Source of the DNA: Paraplanobispora takensis
Lineage (GTDB): Bacteria > Actinomycetota > Actinomycetes > Streptosporangiales > Streptosporangiaceae
DNA: 64,000 bases
Direction: 5' to 3'
Assembly (NCBI RefSeq): GCF_016863195.1
Contig: NZ_BOOK01000030.1
Location: 124,001-188,000 of the forward strand
A model generated the notes under the pieces. It searched no databases. It was not told where the DNA came from and saw only the letters and a list, made by a program, of their open reading frames with translations. Position numbers and translations under genes: made by a program. This document shows, in pieces, positions 37,680-45,207 of this stretch; the first letter of the stretch is position 1, and each line of letters starts with the position of its first letter.

Positions 37680-39332
37680 CTACCTGCTCAGCAGGGCCTC
37701 CGCCAGGCGGGCCGCTCCCCGGCGCCCGCTGGTCGAGCCGTCGGGCGCGGGCGCGCCGTAGACGACCTCGACGCCGCGTTCGCGCGCGGCGCGGACGATG
37801 CCGGGGACGGCGCGCTCGGCCAGCGCGGAGATGGTCATCGCGGGGTTGACGGTCAGCGCCCCCGGTACGGCGGAGCCGTCGGTGACGAAGATCCCGGGGT
37901 GGCCGCGCAGCTCGTGCCGGTCGTCCAGGGCCGAGGTGTGCGGGTCGTCGCCGATGCGGCAGGAGGCCAGCGGGTGGACGGTGTAGGCGCCGACCAGGTC
38001 GTTGGTCCACGGCGTGACCGTGGCCAGGCCGTCGCGTTCGAGGATGTCCTTCACCTCGGCGTCGGCCATCGCCCAGGCTGCCTGGGTGTTGGCGGTCGGC
38101 TTGTAGCTGAGCCTGCCGATGCCGAGCATCTGCTGGGAGAGCCGGTCGGCGTTGCCGCGCTCGGGGGGCGGCCCGAAGACGCCCTCGTTGTCATCCTCGA
38201 TCATCTGGAAGATGATCAGCCAGGAGCGCCAGCGCCGGAGCATCTCCTTCTTGTCCAGGCCGAACCACGTCGGATCGGACCCGGCCGTCAGGGCGAGGAT
38301 GGTGCCCAGGCCCGGCGGGAAGTACAGCTGCTCCAGCGAGTAGCGGGAGTACTCCGGCAGCGAGCCGTCCAGCCGGTCCCAGTTGGCCACGGTCGGGCCC
38401 TTGCCGATCTGGTTGGCGGCGTAGGCCAGGCCGTCGCCGTGCTCCAGCCCCAGCACCTCGCGCACCCGCTCCTCGTTGAGCACGGCGGTGTTGAGCCGCT
38501 CGCCGTTGCCGGAGAAGTAGCGGCCCACGGCGTACGGCATCGGCCCGAGCGTCGCCTCGCTGCGCTGCAGGATGACGGGCGTGGCCGCGGCGCCGGCGGC
38601 GAGCACGACGATCTTGGCGTCGATCGTCCCGCTCCCGGTCGTCACGCGGTAGTCCTCGTCGTCGACGAGCTGGTAGTGCACGCGGTAGCCGCCGTCGCCG
38701 GTCCGCTCGATGTTCTGCACCTCGTGCAGCGGCCTGATCTCGGCGCCGTGCGCGAGGGCCGCCGGGAGATAGTTCAGCAGCAGCGACTGCTTGGCGTCGA
38801 ACCGGCAGCCGGCCATCATCCAGTTGCAGTTGACGCACTTGGCGGTGTCGACGGCGGCGGGCACCGGGTTGGCGGTACGGCCGGCGTGGTTGCACGCGGC
38901 GGCCCACAGGCCCCCGGAGTACGACACGTCCTGCCAGCCCTGCTGGGTGATCGGGATCGACTCGGCGACCCGGTCGTACCAGGGGTCCAGGGTGTCGCGG
39001 CTGATGGCCGCCGGCCACATGCGCCGGGCGATGCTCCCGCGGCGCTCGAAGACGAAGCGCGGCGCGCGCGGCATCGCGGCGAAGTAGACCACGCTGCCTC
39101 CGCCCACGCAGTTCCCGCCCAGCACGCTCATGCCGTCGCCCACGACGAAGTCGAAGATGCGCGTGTAGGACGAGCCGAGCTTGAAGTCGTGCTCGAACTC
39201 GCCGGTCTCCAGCCACGGCCCGCGTTCGAGCATCACGACCCGGGCGCCGCCGGCGGCCAGGTGGTAGGCGACGATCGCCCCGCCGAAGCCGCTGCCCACC
39301 ACCAGGACGTCGGTGCTCTCTACGCTGCTCAT
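37680..39332 (-). CDS. GMC oxidoreductase (cholesterol-oxidase-like)
   Basis: 550 aa flavoprotein. FAD motif VLVVGSGFGGAIVAYHLA at the N-terminus, NCVGGGSVVYF, a Cys-rich VDTAKCVNCNWMMAGC segment, GAAATPVIL and the C-terminal active-site HPLASCRIG plus VTDGSAVPGALTVNPAMTIS. It oxidises an alcohol with reduction of O2 or another acceptor. GGGAG lies six bases before ATG 39332. Its start overlaps the stop of the DUF5987 gene (ATGA); DUF5987 proteins are regularly encoded beside this GMC type and may be a maturation or small subunit. Confidence 0.88.
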   Translation of the reverse strand: MSSVESTDVLVVGSGFGGAIVAYHLAAGGARVVMLERGPWLETGEFEHDFKLGSSYTRIFDFVVGDGMSVLGGNCVGGGSVVYFAAMPRAPRFVFERRGSIARRMWPAAISRDTLDPWYDRVAESIPITQQGWQDVSYSGGLWAAACNHAGRTANPVPAAVDTAKCVNCNWMMAGCRFDAKQSLLLNYLPAALAHGAEIRPLHEVQNIERTGDGGYRVHYQLVDDEDYRVTTGSGTIDAKIVVLAAGAAATPVILQRSEATLGPMPYAVGRYFSGNGERLNTAVLNEERVREVLGLEHGDGLAYAANQIGKGPTVANWDRLDGSLPEYSRYSLEQLYFPPGLGTILALTAGSDPTWFGLDKKEMLRRWRSWLIIFQMIEDDNEGVFGPPPERGNADRLSQQMLGIGRLSYKPTANTQAAWAMADAEVKDILERDGLATVTPWTNDLVGAYTVHPLASCRIGDDPHTSALDDRHELRGHPGIFVTDGSAVPGALTVNPAMTISALAERAVPGIVRAARERGVEVVYGAPAPDGSTSGRRGAARLAEALLSR

Positions 39333-39898
39333 GCGGGGCTCCCTGTGGGGGTCGTGTCCGGGTGCAGGTCGGCCAGGGGGCGGCCGTAGGAGTAGGAGGG
39401 GAACCTCCACAGGCCGTCGGCGTCCGGCGCGGTGACGCCCATCGCCGTCAGTCCCGGGTGGCCCGCGGCGATCGCCTCCGCGGTGTGGGTGTGGGCGGCC
39501 GAGTCGTAGGCCATGTTGCAGAACAGGGCGAGGCTGACCCACAGCGACTTCTCCGGGTGGCCGGGCGCGGTCAGCGAGCCCACCAGGGCGGTGCGCTCGT
39601 CGAAGGACAGCGCCACGAACGGCGGCACGCTCTCGTCGAGCGCCAGTCCCCGCTCGGCCGCGAGTGTCAGGGCGTGCCGGTTCAGCCCGCCGGCGTAGCC
39701 GTCCAGCCCGTCGGTGACGCCGGTGGCGTCCCACTCCAACAGCTCGATCGCCCCGGCCGCGACGGCGCCGCCGTCCGGGGAGACGCCGGCCACGGCCCTG
39801 TCCTCAGGCGACCTCTTCACCCCCGGGATGATCGTGTCCGCGAACGCCTCGAGTGTCATCGTCCTGCTCCGGCGGTCGTCTGGGATGTCTGGGCGCAT
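39329..39898 (-). CDS. DUF5987-like small partner of GMC oxidoreductase
   Basis: 189 aa from ATG 39898 (alternative ATG 39859). Contains MTLEAFADTIIPGVKRSPED, similar to the N-terminal part of gluconate-dehydrogenase subunit 3-like proteins, and ends in FPSYSYGRPLADLHPD. Overlaps the sigma-factor gene end by 95 bases in another frame and the GMC gene by four. Probably needed for export or assembly of the GMC enzyme; inference from neighbourhood. Confidence 0.72.
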   Translation of the reverse strand: MRPDIPDDRRSRTMTLEAFADTIIPGVKRSPEDRAVAGVSPDGGAVAAGAIELLEWDATGVTDGLDGYAGGLNRHALTLAAERGLALDESVPPFVALSFDERTALVGSLTAPGHPEKSLWVSLALFCNMAYDSAAHTHTAEAIAAGHPGLTAMGVTAPDADGLWRFPSYSYGRPLADLHPDTTPTGSPA

Positions 39899-40502
39899 CG
39901 GCGTTCCCCACCTCGTTGAGCTCGGGTCCCTCACATGGTCCGGACAGCGGCCCGTCCGGTGCATCTTCTGCGTTGCCGTCGCCGCCGTCCTGACCGCCGT
40001 CCGCCTCGCTGCCGTCACCGAGCGCAGAGCGCAGGGCGTTCAGCGCGCGGACTGTCTGGCTGCGCACCGTCGAGGACCCGCTGCCCATCGCCCTGGCGGT
40101 CTCCTCGACGCTGCGGTCCTCCCAGTAGCGCAGGACGACTGCGGCCCGCTGACGGGGTCCCAGATCGGCCAGCGCCTCCATCAGGACCATGCGTTCGCCC
40201 ACCTGGACGTAGGGGTCCCAGCCGGGGACGGAGTCGGGCAGCGGCTCGGTGAGCACCTCACGCGACCAGCGCAGCGATCTGCGGTCGCTGATGAGCAGCC
40301 GGCGCATGACCCGGTGGGCGTAGGCGCCCATCCCGTCGTGCCGGTCGAGCACATCCCACCGCCGGTGGATGGCCATGAGCGTGCGCTGGACGAGATCGTC
40401 GGCCTCGTACCAATCCTCGGAGAGCTGGAATGCGGCGCGCCGTAACGTCGGCCTGATCGTCCGGACGAAATACGCGAACTCCTCGTCGCGCATCTCCTCC
40501 AT
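39804..40502 (-). CDS. ECF RNA polymerase sigma factor (SigE/SACE-like)
   Basis: 232 aa. Region 2 EEFAYFVRTIRPTLRRAAFQ and DDLVQRTLMAIHRRWDVLD, region 4 LGPRQRAAVVLRYWEDRSVE with SGSSTVRSQTVRALNALR. The C-terminal ~60 residues are acidic/Gly-rich and low-complexity. No anti-sigma gene follows; instead the GMC/DUF5987 operon does, so it may direct transcription of that operon. A palindrome lies just upstream. Confidence 0.87.
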   Translation of the reverse strand: MEEMRDEEFAYFVRTIRPTLRRAAFQLSEDWYEADDLVQRTLMAIHRRWDVLDRHDGMGAYAHRVMRRLLISDRRSLRWSREVLTEPLPDSVPGWDPYVQVGERMVLMEALADLGPRQRAAVVLRYWEDRSVEETARAMGSGSSTVRSQTVRALNALRSALGDGSEADGGQDGGDGNAEDAPDGPLSGPCEGPELNEVGNADAPRHPRRPPEQDDDTRGVRGHDHPGGEEVA

Positions 40503-40746
40503 TGCTCACTCCCCACGCGCACTGCCTGGATCGTCCATTTCTCGTGGACGATGACCCAGAAGTGGATTTTTATGACATATGCCGTTTACCGGCCTCATCA
40601 GAATTGGCTTCCGGACACTACGGTCACAACCCCTAGCCCCGTCCGGTCTCCCCTTATCCGGGGTGACCTCCCCTTATTCGAGGGATGCCGACCCCTGATC
40701 TGACCACCCGCGACCGGCCGGGACCCCGTCTCGTGCATACGCTCGC
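40503..40746. promoter_or_regulatory. Divergent region: palindrome at sigma gene, 20-bp-phased repeat at phosphoesterase
   Basis: ATCGTCCA (40530-40537) and TGGACGAT (40545-40552) form an eight-base inverted repeat about 28 bases upstream of the sigma start. On the other side CTCCCCTTAT occurs at 40648-40657 and 40668-40677, two copies 20 bp apart, about 70 bases upstream of the phosphoesterase. 40560-40580 is AT-rich. Confidence 0.5.
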
Positions 40747-41604
40747 GTGGTGAGGAGTTCCAAGAGCGCGAAAGGGAGCCTGCTGGCCATCAGCGACCTC
40801 CATGTCGGCTTTCCGGAGAACCGGGCGGCGGTGGAGGGGCTTCGTCCCGAGACGGACGAGGACTGGCTGCTGGTGGCCGGGGACGTGGGCGAGCGCATCG
40901 CCGACATCGAGTGGGCGCTGGCCCTGCTCAGGGAACGCTTCGCCACGGTGGTCTGGACGCCCGGCAACCACGAGCTGTGGACCACGCCCGACGACCCGGA
41001 GCAGCTGCGCGGCGAGGACCGCTATCGCCGGCTGATCGGCCTGTGCCGCGGCCTCGGCGTGCTCACGCCCGAGGATCCCTACCCCGTGTGGACGGGCCCG
41101 GGCGGCCCGGTGACCGTGGCCCCGCTGTTCGTGCTGTACGACGGCAGCTTCCGGCCGCCCGGCACCACGCGGGCCGAGGCCCTGGCCATGGCCTACGAAC
41201 AGGGGGTGGTGTTCAAGGACGAGCTCCTGCTGGATCCCCATCCCCACCCGAGCCACGACGCCTGGTGCCACGCCCGGGTGCGGGAGACCGAGCGGCGACT
41301 GGACGCCTGCGACCCGAGCCTGCCGACGGTCCTGGTCAACCACTTCCCGCTGCTGCGCGAGCCCACGCTGGCCCTGCGTCGCCAGCTGCTGGCCCAGTGG
41401 TGCGGCACCGAGCACACCGCGGACTGGCACCTGCGCTACCGGGCCGCCGCGGTGGTCTACGGCCACCTGCACATCCCCCGGACCACCTGGCACGACGGAG
41501 TGCGCTTCGAGGAGGTCTCGCTCGGCTATCCCCGCGAGCGGCGCCCCCACCACCGGCAGGGGCGGCTCCTGCGGCGGCTGCTCCCCGTCCCCGAAGCGGT
41601 GTAG
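40747..41604 (+). CDS. Calcineurin-like metallophosphoesterase
   Basis: 285 aa starting at GTG 40747 (or GTG 40750). All metal-site motifs are present in order: AISDLHVGF, LVAGDVGE, WTPGNHELW, VLVNHFPL and VVYGHLHIP. It hydrolyses phosphomonoesters or diesters using two metals. Related genes are often found next to Sfp-type PPTases or in secondary-metabolism loci in actinomycetes, but no specific substrate is known. No RBS is visible, so leaderless translation is possible. Confidence 0.83.
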   Translation: MVRSSKSAKGSLLAISDLHVGFPENRAAVEGLRPETDEDWLLVAGDVGERIADIEWALALLRERFATVVWTPGNHELWTTPDDPEQLRGEDRYRRLIGLCRGLGVLTPEDPYPVWTGPGGPVTVAPLFVLYDGSFRPPGTTRAEALAMAYEQGVVFKDELLLDPHPHPSHDAWCHARVRETERRLDACDPSLPTVLVNHFPLLREPTLALRRQLLAQWCGTEHTADWHLRYRAAAVVYGHLHIPRTTWHDGVRFEEVSLGYPRERRPHHRQGRLLRRLLPVPEAV

Positions 41605-41620
41605 GGCCCCGCGCGGGGCC
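41605..41620 (+). terminator. GC palindrome directly after phosphoesterase stop
   Basis: GGCCCCGCGCGGGGCC, a perfect 16-base palindrome starting at the base after the TAG stop (41602-41604). Six-bp arms with a GCGC loop; modest terminator. Confidence 0.5.
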
Positions 41621-41891
41621 GCCCGGACATCCCGGACACGAAATGTGACCGCACAATCACCCAGAAATATTCCGAACAAATTCGGAACGGCCGTGCAGCA
41701 CCCGGCACGACTCGCCGCGTGTAAAAGGAGGAGCCGAAAGGCGCCGACAAATACCAGAAGAATGCGCCGGACAAGGGCGGGCGAGGAAAAACAGCAATCC
41801 TGAAGAATTCCCGTCGGCATACGGATCGACATACGGGTAAATTTTATTCCGGATTGCTCGTTTCGCCCTCCTCGATGACCCCGGAGGACTG
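41621..41891. promoter_or_regulatory. AraC-gene upstream region with TTCCGAA-N4-TTCGGAA palindrome
   Basis: An 18-base palindrome at 41670-41687, AT-richer DNA at 41640-41700 and 41740-41870, and GGAGG at 41882-41886 that serves the AraC-family start. A strong RBS-like AAAAGGAGGAG at 41724-41734 precedes no plausible ORF. Candidate operator for the AraC regulator or another factor. Confidence 0.5.
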
Positions 41892-42662
41892 ATGGACGAA
41901 GTAATCGAGCGAGCCGTACTGCGAGTGATCGAGAGCATGCACGAGAACTTCGGCGAGCAGATCACCGTCGATGACATGGCCCGTACAGCGATGTTCAGCA
42001 AGTTCCACTTCTCCCGCGTCTTCCAACGGGTCACCGGCCTGTCCCCGGGACGTTTCCTGTCGGCGGTACGGCTGCGCGAGGCCAAGCGGCTGCTCGCCTC
42101 CACCTCGCTGAGCATCACGAACATCAGCCACCAGGTGGGCTACTCCAGCGTCGGCACCTTCAGCTCCCGCTTCACCTACAGCGTGGGCCTGCCGCCGAGC
42201 AAGTACCGCCGGCACATGAGCGTCACGGCCCAGCTCCTGACCGTCGGAGGGCAGCACCCGCCGGGCACGGTGACCACGACCCTGCACGGCGAGATCGTCT
42301 CCCCGCTGCCGGACCGGCCGGTCTTCGCCGGGCTGTTCCCCGACCAGATCCTGGAGGGCCGCCCGGTCAGCTACACGCTGCTCGACCGGCCCGGTCCCTA
42401 CGTGCTGGAGAACGTGCCCGAGGGCCGCTGGCACCTGATCGCCCAGTCCGTGGCCGCGGGCCGGGACAACGCCATCCACTACCCGCCCGGCGGCGACGAG
42501 GCGCTGTGCATCGCCCGCCACGGGCCGGTCACCGTCGAGGCGGGCGGCGGGCCGCAGCGCGCCGACGTCCGGCTCAAGCCGATGCGCCCGCTCGACCCGC
42601 CGGTGCTGCTGGCGCTGCGCGACCTGCTGGCCGCCCGGATCCCCCCGGGCACCCCCGTCTGA
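41892..42662 (+). CDS. AraC-family transcriptional regulator (N-terminal HTH)
   Basis: 256 aa. The AraC double helix-turn-helix is at the N-terminus (about residues 8-105): ITVDDMARTAMFSKFHFSRV, VTGLSPGRFLSAVRLREAKR, ITNISHQVGYSSVGTFSSRF, GLPPSKYRR. The C-terminal ~130 residues form a beta-rich domain of unknown ligand. Sits next to the P450 end of the core operon, in convergent orientation, so pathway control is likely. ATG 41892 has GGAGG four bases upstream. Confidence 0.87.
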   Translation: MDEVIERAVLRVIESMHENFGEQITVDDMARTAMFSKFHFSRVFQRVTGLSPGRFLSAVRLREAKRLLASTSLSITNISHQVGYSSVGTFSSRFTYSVGLPPSKYRRHMSVTAQLLTVGGQHPPGTVTTTLHGEIVSPLPDRPVFAGLFPDQILEGRPVSYTLLDRPGPYVLENVPEGRWHLIAQSVAAGRDNAIHYPPGGDEALCIARHGPVTVEAGGGPQRADVRLKPMRPLDPPVLLALRDLLAARIPPGTPV

Positions 42663-42703
42663 CCGGACCGTCCGGCACGAAGAGCCGCGGGGCCGGACAC
42701 GAC

Positions 42704-42742
42704 GAGCCGCGGGCGGTGACCACGCCACCGCCCGCGGCTCGC
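42704..42742. terminator. Perfect 16-bp hairpin, followed by T-rich stretch
   Basis: Arms CGAGCCGCGGGCGGTG (42704-42719) and complement (42727-42742), seven-base loop, then CTTTCTTCC. Located between the AraC gene and the convergent P450 gene. Confidence 0.85.
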
Positions 42743-42806
42743 TTTCTTCCACGCCACCCCGCCGTGACCCCCTGCGGCCCGCCGCGCCGTTGCGGCGGGC
42801 CGGGTC

Positions 42807-44198
42807 TCAGGCGAGGCCGACGGTCATCGGCAGCCCTCCCTTGACACGCAGCGACAACATCGCCTCGGGGACCGCGGGGCGGCCGGGCAGCCCGGTCAGC
42901 CGCAGCTCGCGCACGACCATGGCCAGCACGAACGTCGCCTCCATCATCCCCAGGTGGTTGCCGACGCAGAAGCGCGGGCCGGCACCGAACGGGATGTAGG
43001 CGTACCGGGGCCGGCCCGAGGGGCGGCCGGGGTCGAAGCGCTCCGGGTCGAACCGCTCGGGATCCTCCCAGAAGTCCGGATGCCGGTGCAGCGTGTACGG
43101 GCTGATCATCACGTCGGCGCCCGCCGGCACGTGGTAGCCGCCCACCTCGTCGTCCCGCTGCGCCACCCGGGTCAGCGCCCACACCGGCGGGTACAGGCGC
43201 ATGACCTCCTCCACCACCATCGCCGTGTACCTGAGCCGGTGGAGGTCCTCATAGACCGGCGGCCGCTCGCCCAGCACGCTCACGGCCTCCTCGCGCAGCC
43301 GCTCGCGCACCTGGGGATGGCGGTCGAGCAGGTGGAAGGCCCACGAGAGCGTGCTGGCCGTCGTCTCGTGCCCGGCCAGCAGTACGGTCACCAGCTCCTC
43401 GCGCAGCCGCCGCCGGGCGGCGCGGGCGCCGCCGGGCCGCCGCCGGGCCGAATCGATCAGGAGGGACAGCAGATCGTCGCCGCCGGGGCGCCCGGCCCGG
43501 TCGAGCACGAGGCGGTCGGCGACCCGGTACAGCTCCCGGCGCGCCCGGCGGAAGCGCAGGTGCAGCGGGAGCGGGAGCCACAGCGGCACCATGCTCAGGG
43601 ACACCATCTCGAACATCGCCTGGTCCTGCACGCCCTCGAAGGAGTGCCCGATCGAGGTGAAGGCCCCGAGATCGGCGTCGAGCAGGGTACGGCCGAGCAC
43701 GCCCAGGGTGAGCCCGGTCATCTCCTCGGCCATGTCGACCGGCGCCCCGCCCGCGTGCGCGCGCAGCCGCTCCACCAGCCGCGCCGCCTCCGCGGCGACG
43801 GCGGCGTCCTGATGGGCGATCCGCTTGTTCTGGAACATCGGCTGGACCGCCCTGCGCTGGCGGCGCCACACCTCGCCCTCGCTGGTCAGCAGCCCGTCGC
43901 CGATGACGCGCCGCGCCTGGGCCAGGCCGATGCCCTTGTGGTAGCCGGAGCTGTTGTCGGCCAGCACGTGCTTGGCGTGGTCGGGGTGGTTGAACAGGTA
44001 GATGGTCTTGGGCCCGATGGAGATGCGGACCGCGTCGCCGTACCGCGCCGCGGCCGACGACAGCAGCCCGATCCGGTCGGTCACCAGCTGCCTGAACAGA
44101 CTCGGCGCCGCCGTACGGGGCGGGCCGGGCGGCACCGCGCGGGTGCCGCCCGTGGGCACCGGCGTGACCGCCGCGGCTCGTGTGCCCGTGACGCTCAT
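42807..44198 (-). CDS. Cytochrome P450 (CYP102/SgcE7-like)
   Basis: 463 aa. I-helix AGHETTASTLSW, ExxR in VVEEVMRLYPPVW, PERF segment and the haem loop YIPFGAGPRFCVGNHLG with the Cys ligand. Similar in type to the P450 encoded with enediyne core genes (SgcE7 in C-1027), where it is associated with core or tailoring oxidation. Needs ferredoxin and reductase from elsewhere. Its start overlaps the flavin-reductase stop (ATGA), so it is the last gene of the core operon. Confidence 0.9.
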   Translation of the reverse strand: MSVTGTRAAAVTPVPTGGTRAVPPGPPRTAAPSLFRQLVTDRIGLLSSAAARYGDAVRISIGPKTIYLFNHPDHAKHVLADNSSGYHKGIGLAQARRVIGDGLLTSEGEVWRRQRRAVQPMFQNKRIAHQDAAVAAEAARLVERLRAHAGGAPVDMAEEMTGLTLGVLGRTLLDADLGAFTSIGHSFEGVQDQAMFEMVSLSMVPLWLPLPLHLRFRRARRELYRVADRLVLDRAGRPGGDDLLSLLIDSARRRPGGARAARRRLREELVTVLLAGHETTASTLSWAFHLLDRHPQVRERLREEAVSVLGERPPVYEDLHRLRYTAMVVEEVMRLYPPVWALTRVAQRDDEVGGYHVPAGADVMISPYTLHRHPDFWEDPERFDPERFDPGRPSGRPRYAYIPFGAGPRFCVGNHLGMMEATFVLAMVVRELRLTGLPGRPAVPEAMLSLRVKGGLPMTVGLA

Positions 44199-44755
44199 GC
44201 CGTGACCGCGCTCAGCTCCGAGGTGATCCCCTGGAACCGTCCCCGGTAGACCACCAGACCGCCGGCCTCCCGCTGGTAGACCGAGAGCACCCTGCCGATG
44301 AAGATCGTGTGGTCGCCCCCGTCGTAGGAGCGCCACACCTGGCATTCGAACCCGGTGACGGCGTCGGCGATGAGCGGCACCGCGGTGAGGTCGCCGGGCA
44401 GCCAGTCGACCTCCTCGAACTGCGCCGCGCCGAGCGGCCGGTAGCGGTTGGCGAAGTGCCGGGCCGTCTTCTCCTGGTGCGCCGCCAGCACCGAGACACC
44501 GAAGAAGTCCTTGGTGCCCAGGTGCTGGTGCATCACCGCGCCCTTGCCGATGCACACCAGCAGCAGCGGCGGGTCGAGCGAGACCGAGGTGAAGGAGTTG
44601 GCGGTCATGGCGTGCGGCACGGAGCCGCCCGTCGTCACCACGGTGACACCGGTGGCGAAGGTCCCGAACGCGTCGCGCAGGGTCCTGGCGTCCGTCGTCT
44701 CCAGGGTCCTGACGTTCGTCGTCTCCAGGGATGCGGTTGATGGATGGAGTTGCAC
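44195..44755 (-). CDS. Flavin reductase (SgcE6/HpaC-like)
   Basis: 186 aa from GTG 44755, which has AGGAGG five bases upstream. Family motifs: LRDAFGTFATGVTVVTT, HAMTANSFTSVSLDPPLLLV, FGVSVLAAHQEKTARHFA and the FMN/FAD-binding HTIFIGRVLSV. SgcE6 supplies FADH2 to SgcC. Here the probable clients are the hydroxylases at 2489 and 3759, since no other reductase is in the window. The N-terminus has a short internal duplication (LETTNVRT/LETTDART). Confidence 0.9.
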   Translation of the reverse strand: MQLHPSTASLETTNVRTLETTDARTLRDAFGTFATGVTVVTTGGSVPHAMTANSFTSVSLDPPLLLVCIGKGAVMHQHLGTKDFFGVSVLAAHQEKTARHFANRYRPLGAAQFEEVDWLPGDLTAVPLIADAVTGFECQVWRSYDGGDHTIFIGRVLSVYQREAGGLVVYRGRFQGITSELSAVTA

Positions 44756-44775
44756 GCTGTCCTCCTGATCCGCGC

Positions 44776-45204
44776 CTACGACGCGTACGGTTCGAGCGCC
44801 CTGACCAGCGGTTCGGGAACCCTGGCGGGTGAGGTGCGGGTGTTCGGCCCGCGCATGCAGGCCACCCGCTGCTTGCCGCGGGCGATGAGCGTCTCGCTCC
44901 CGCCCGCGTCCAGCCGGACGTAGTCGAAGCTGAACTCGATCTGGGTCTGCGCGAGTTCGCTCAGGCGCATCCGGATGGACAGCTCGTCGAAGGCCGTGAT
45001 CTCGGCGAAGAACTCGCACTCGACCTTGAGGGTGAAGAGCTTCAGGTCGTCCTGGAGGTCGGCGAGCACCTCGGGGGCCCGCTCCTTCAGGAACATCTCC
45101 CTGCAGCGTCCCTGCCACCGCAGATAGTTGACGTAGTAGACGTTGCCGACGATGTTCGTCTCTTCGAACCCGACGGTGTGGAGATACTCGAAGTACTTGC
45201 TCAT
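44776..45204 (-). CDS. tebC: Enediyne core thioesterase E10 (TEBC family, hotdog fold)
   Basis: 142 aa hotdog thioesterase. FEETNIVGNVYYVNYLRWQG carries the family signature with catalytic Arg/Glu residues instead of a Ser-His-Asp triad, and FTLKVECEFFAEITAFDEL follows. It releases the linear polyene from PKSE (heptaene or methyl ketone products in other systems). Three bases separate it from the PKSE stop codon. In all known enediyne clusters this gene follows pksE. Confidence 0.95.
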   Translation of the reverse strand: MSKYFEYLHTVGFEETNIVGNVYYVNYLRWQGRCREMFLKERAPEVLADLQDDLKLFTLKVECEFFAEITAFDELSIRMRLSELAQTQIEFSFDYVRLDAGGSETLIARGKQRVACMRGPNTRTSPARVPEPLVRALEPYAS

Positions 45205-45207
45205 GGT

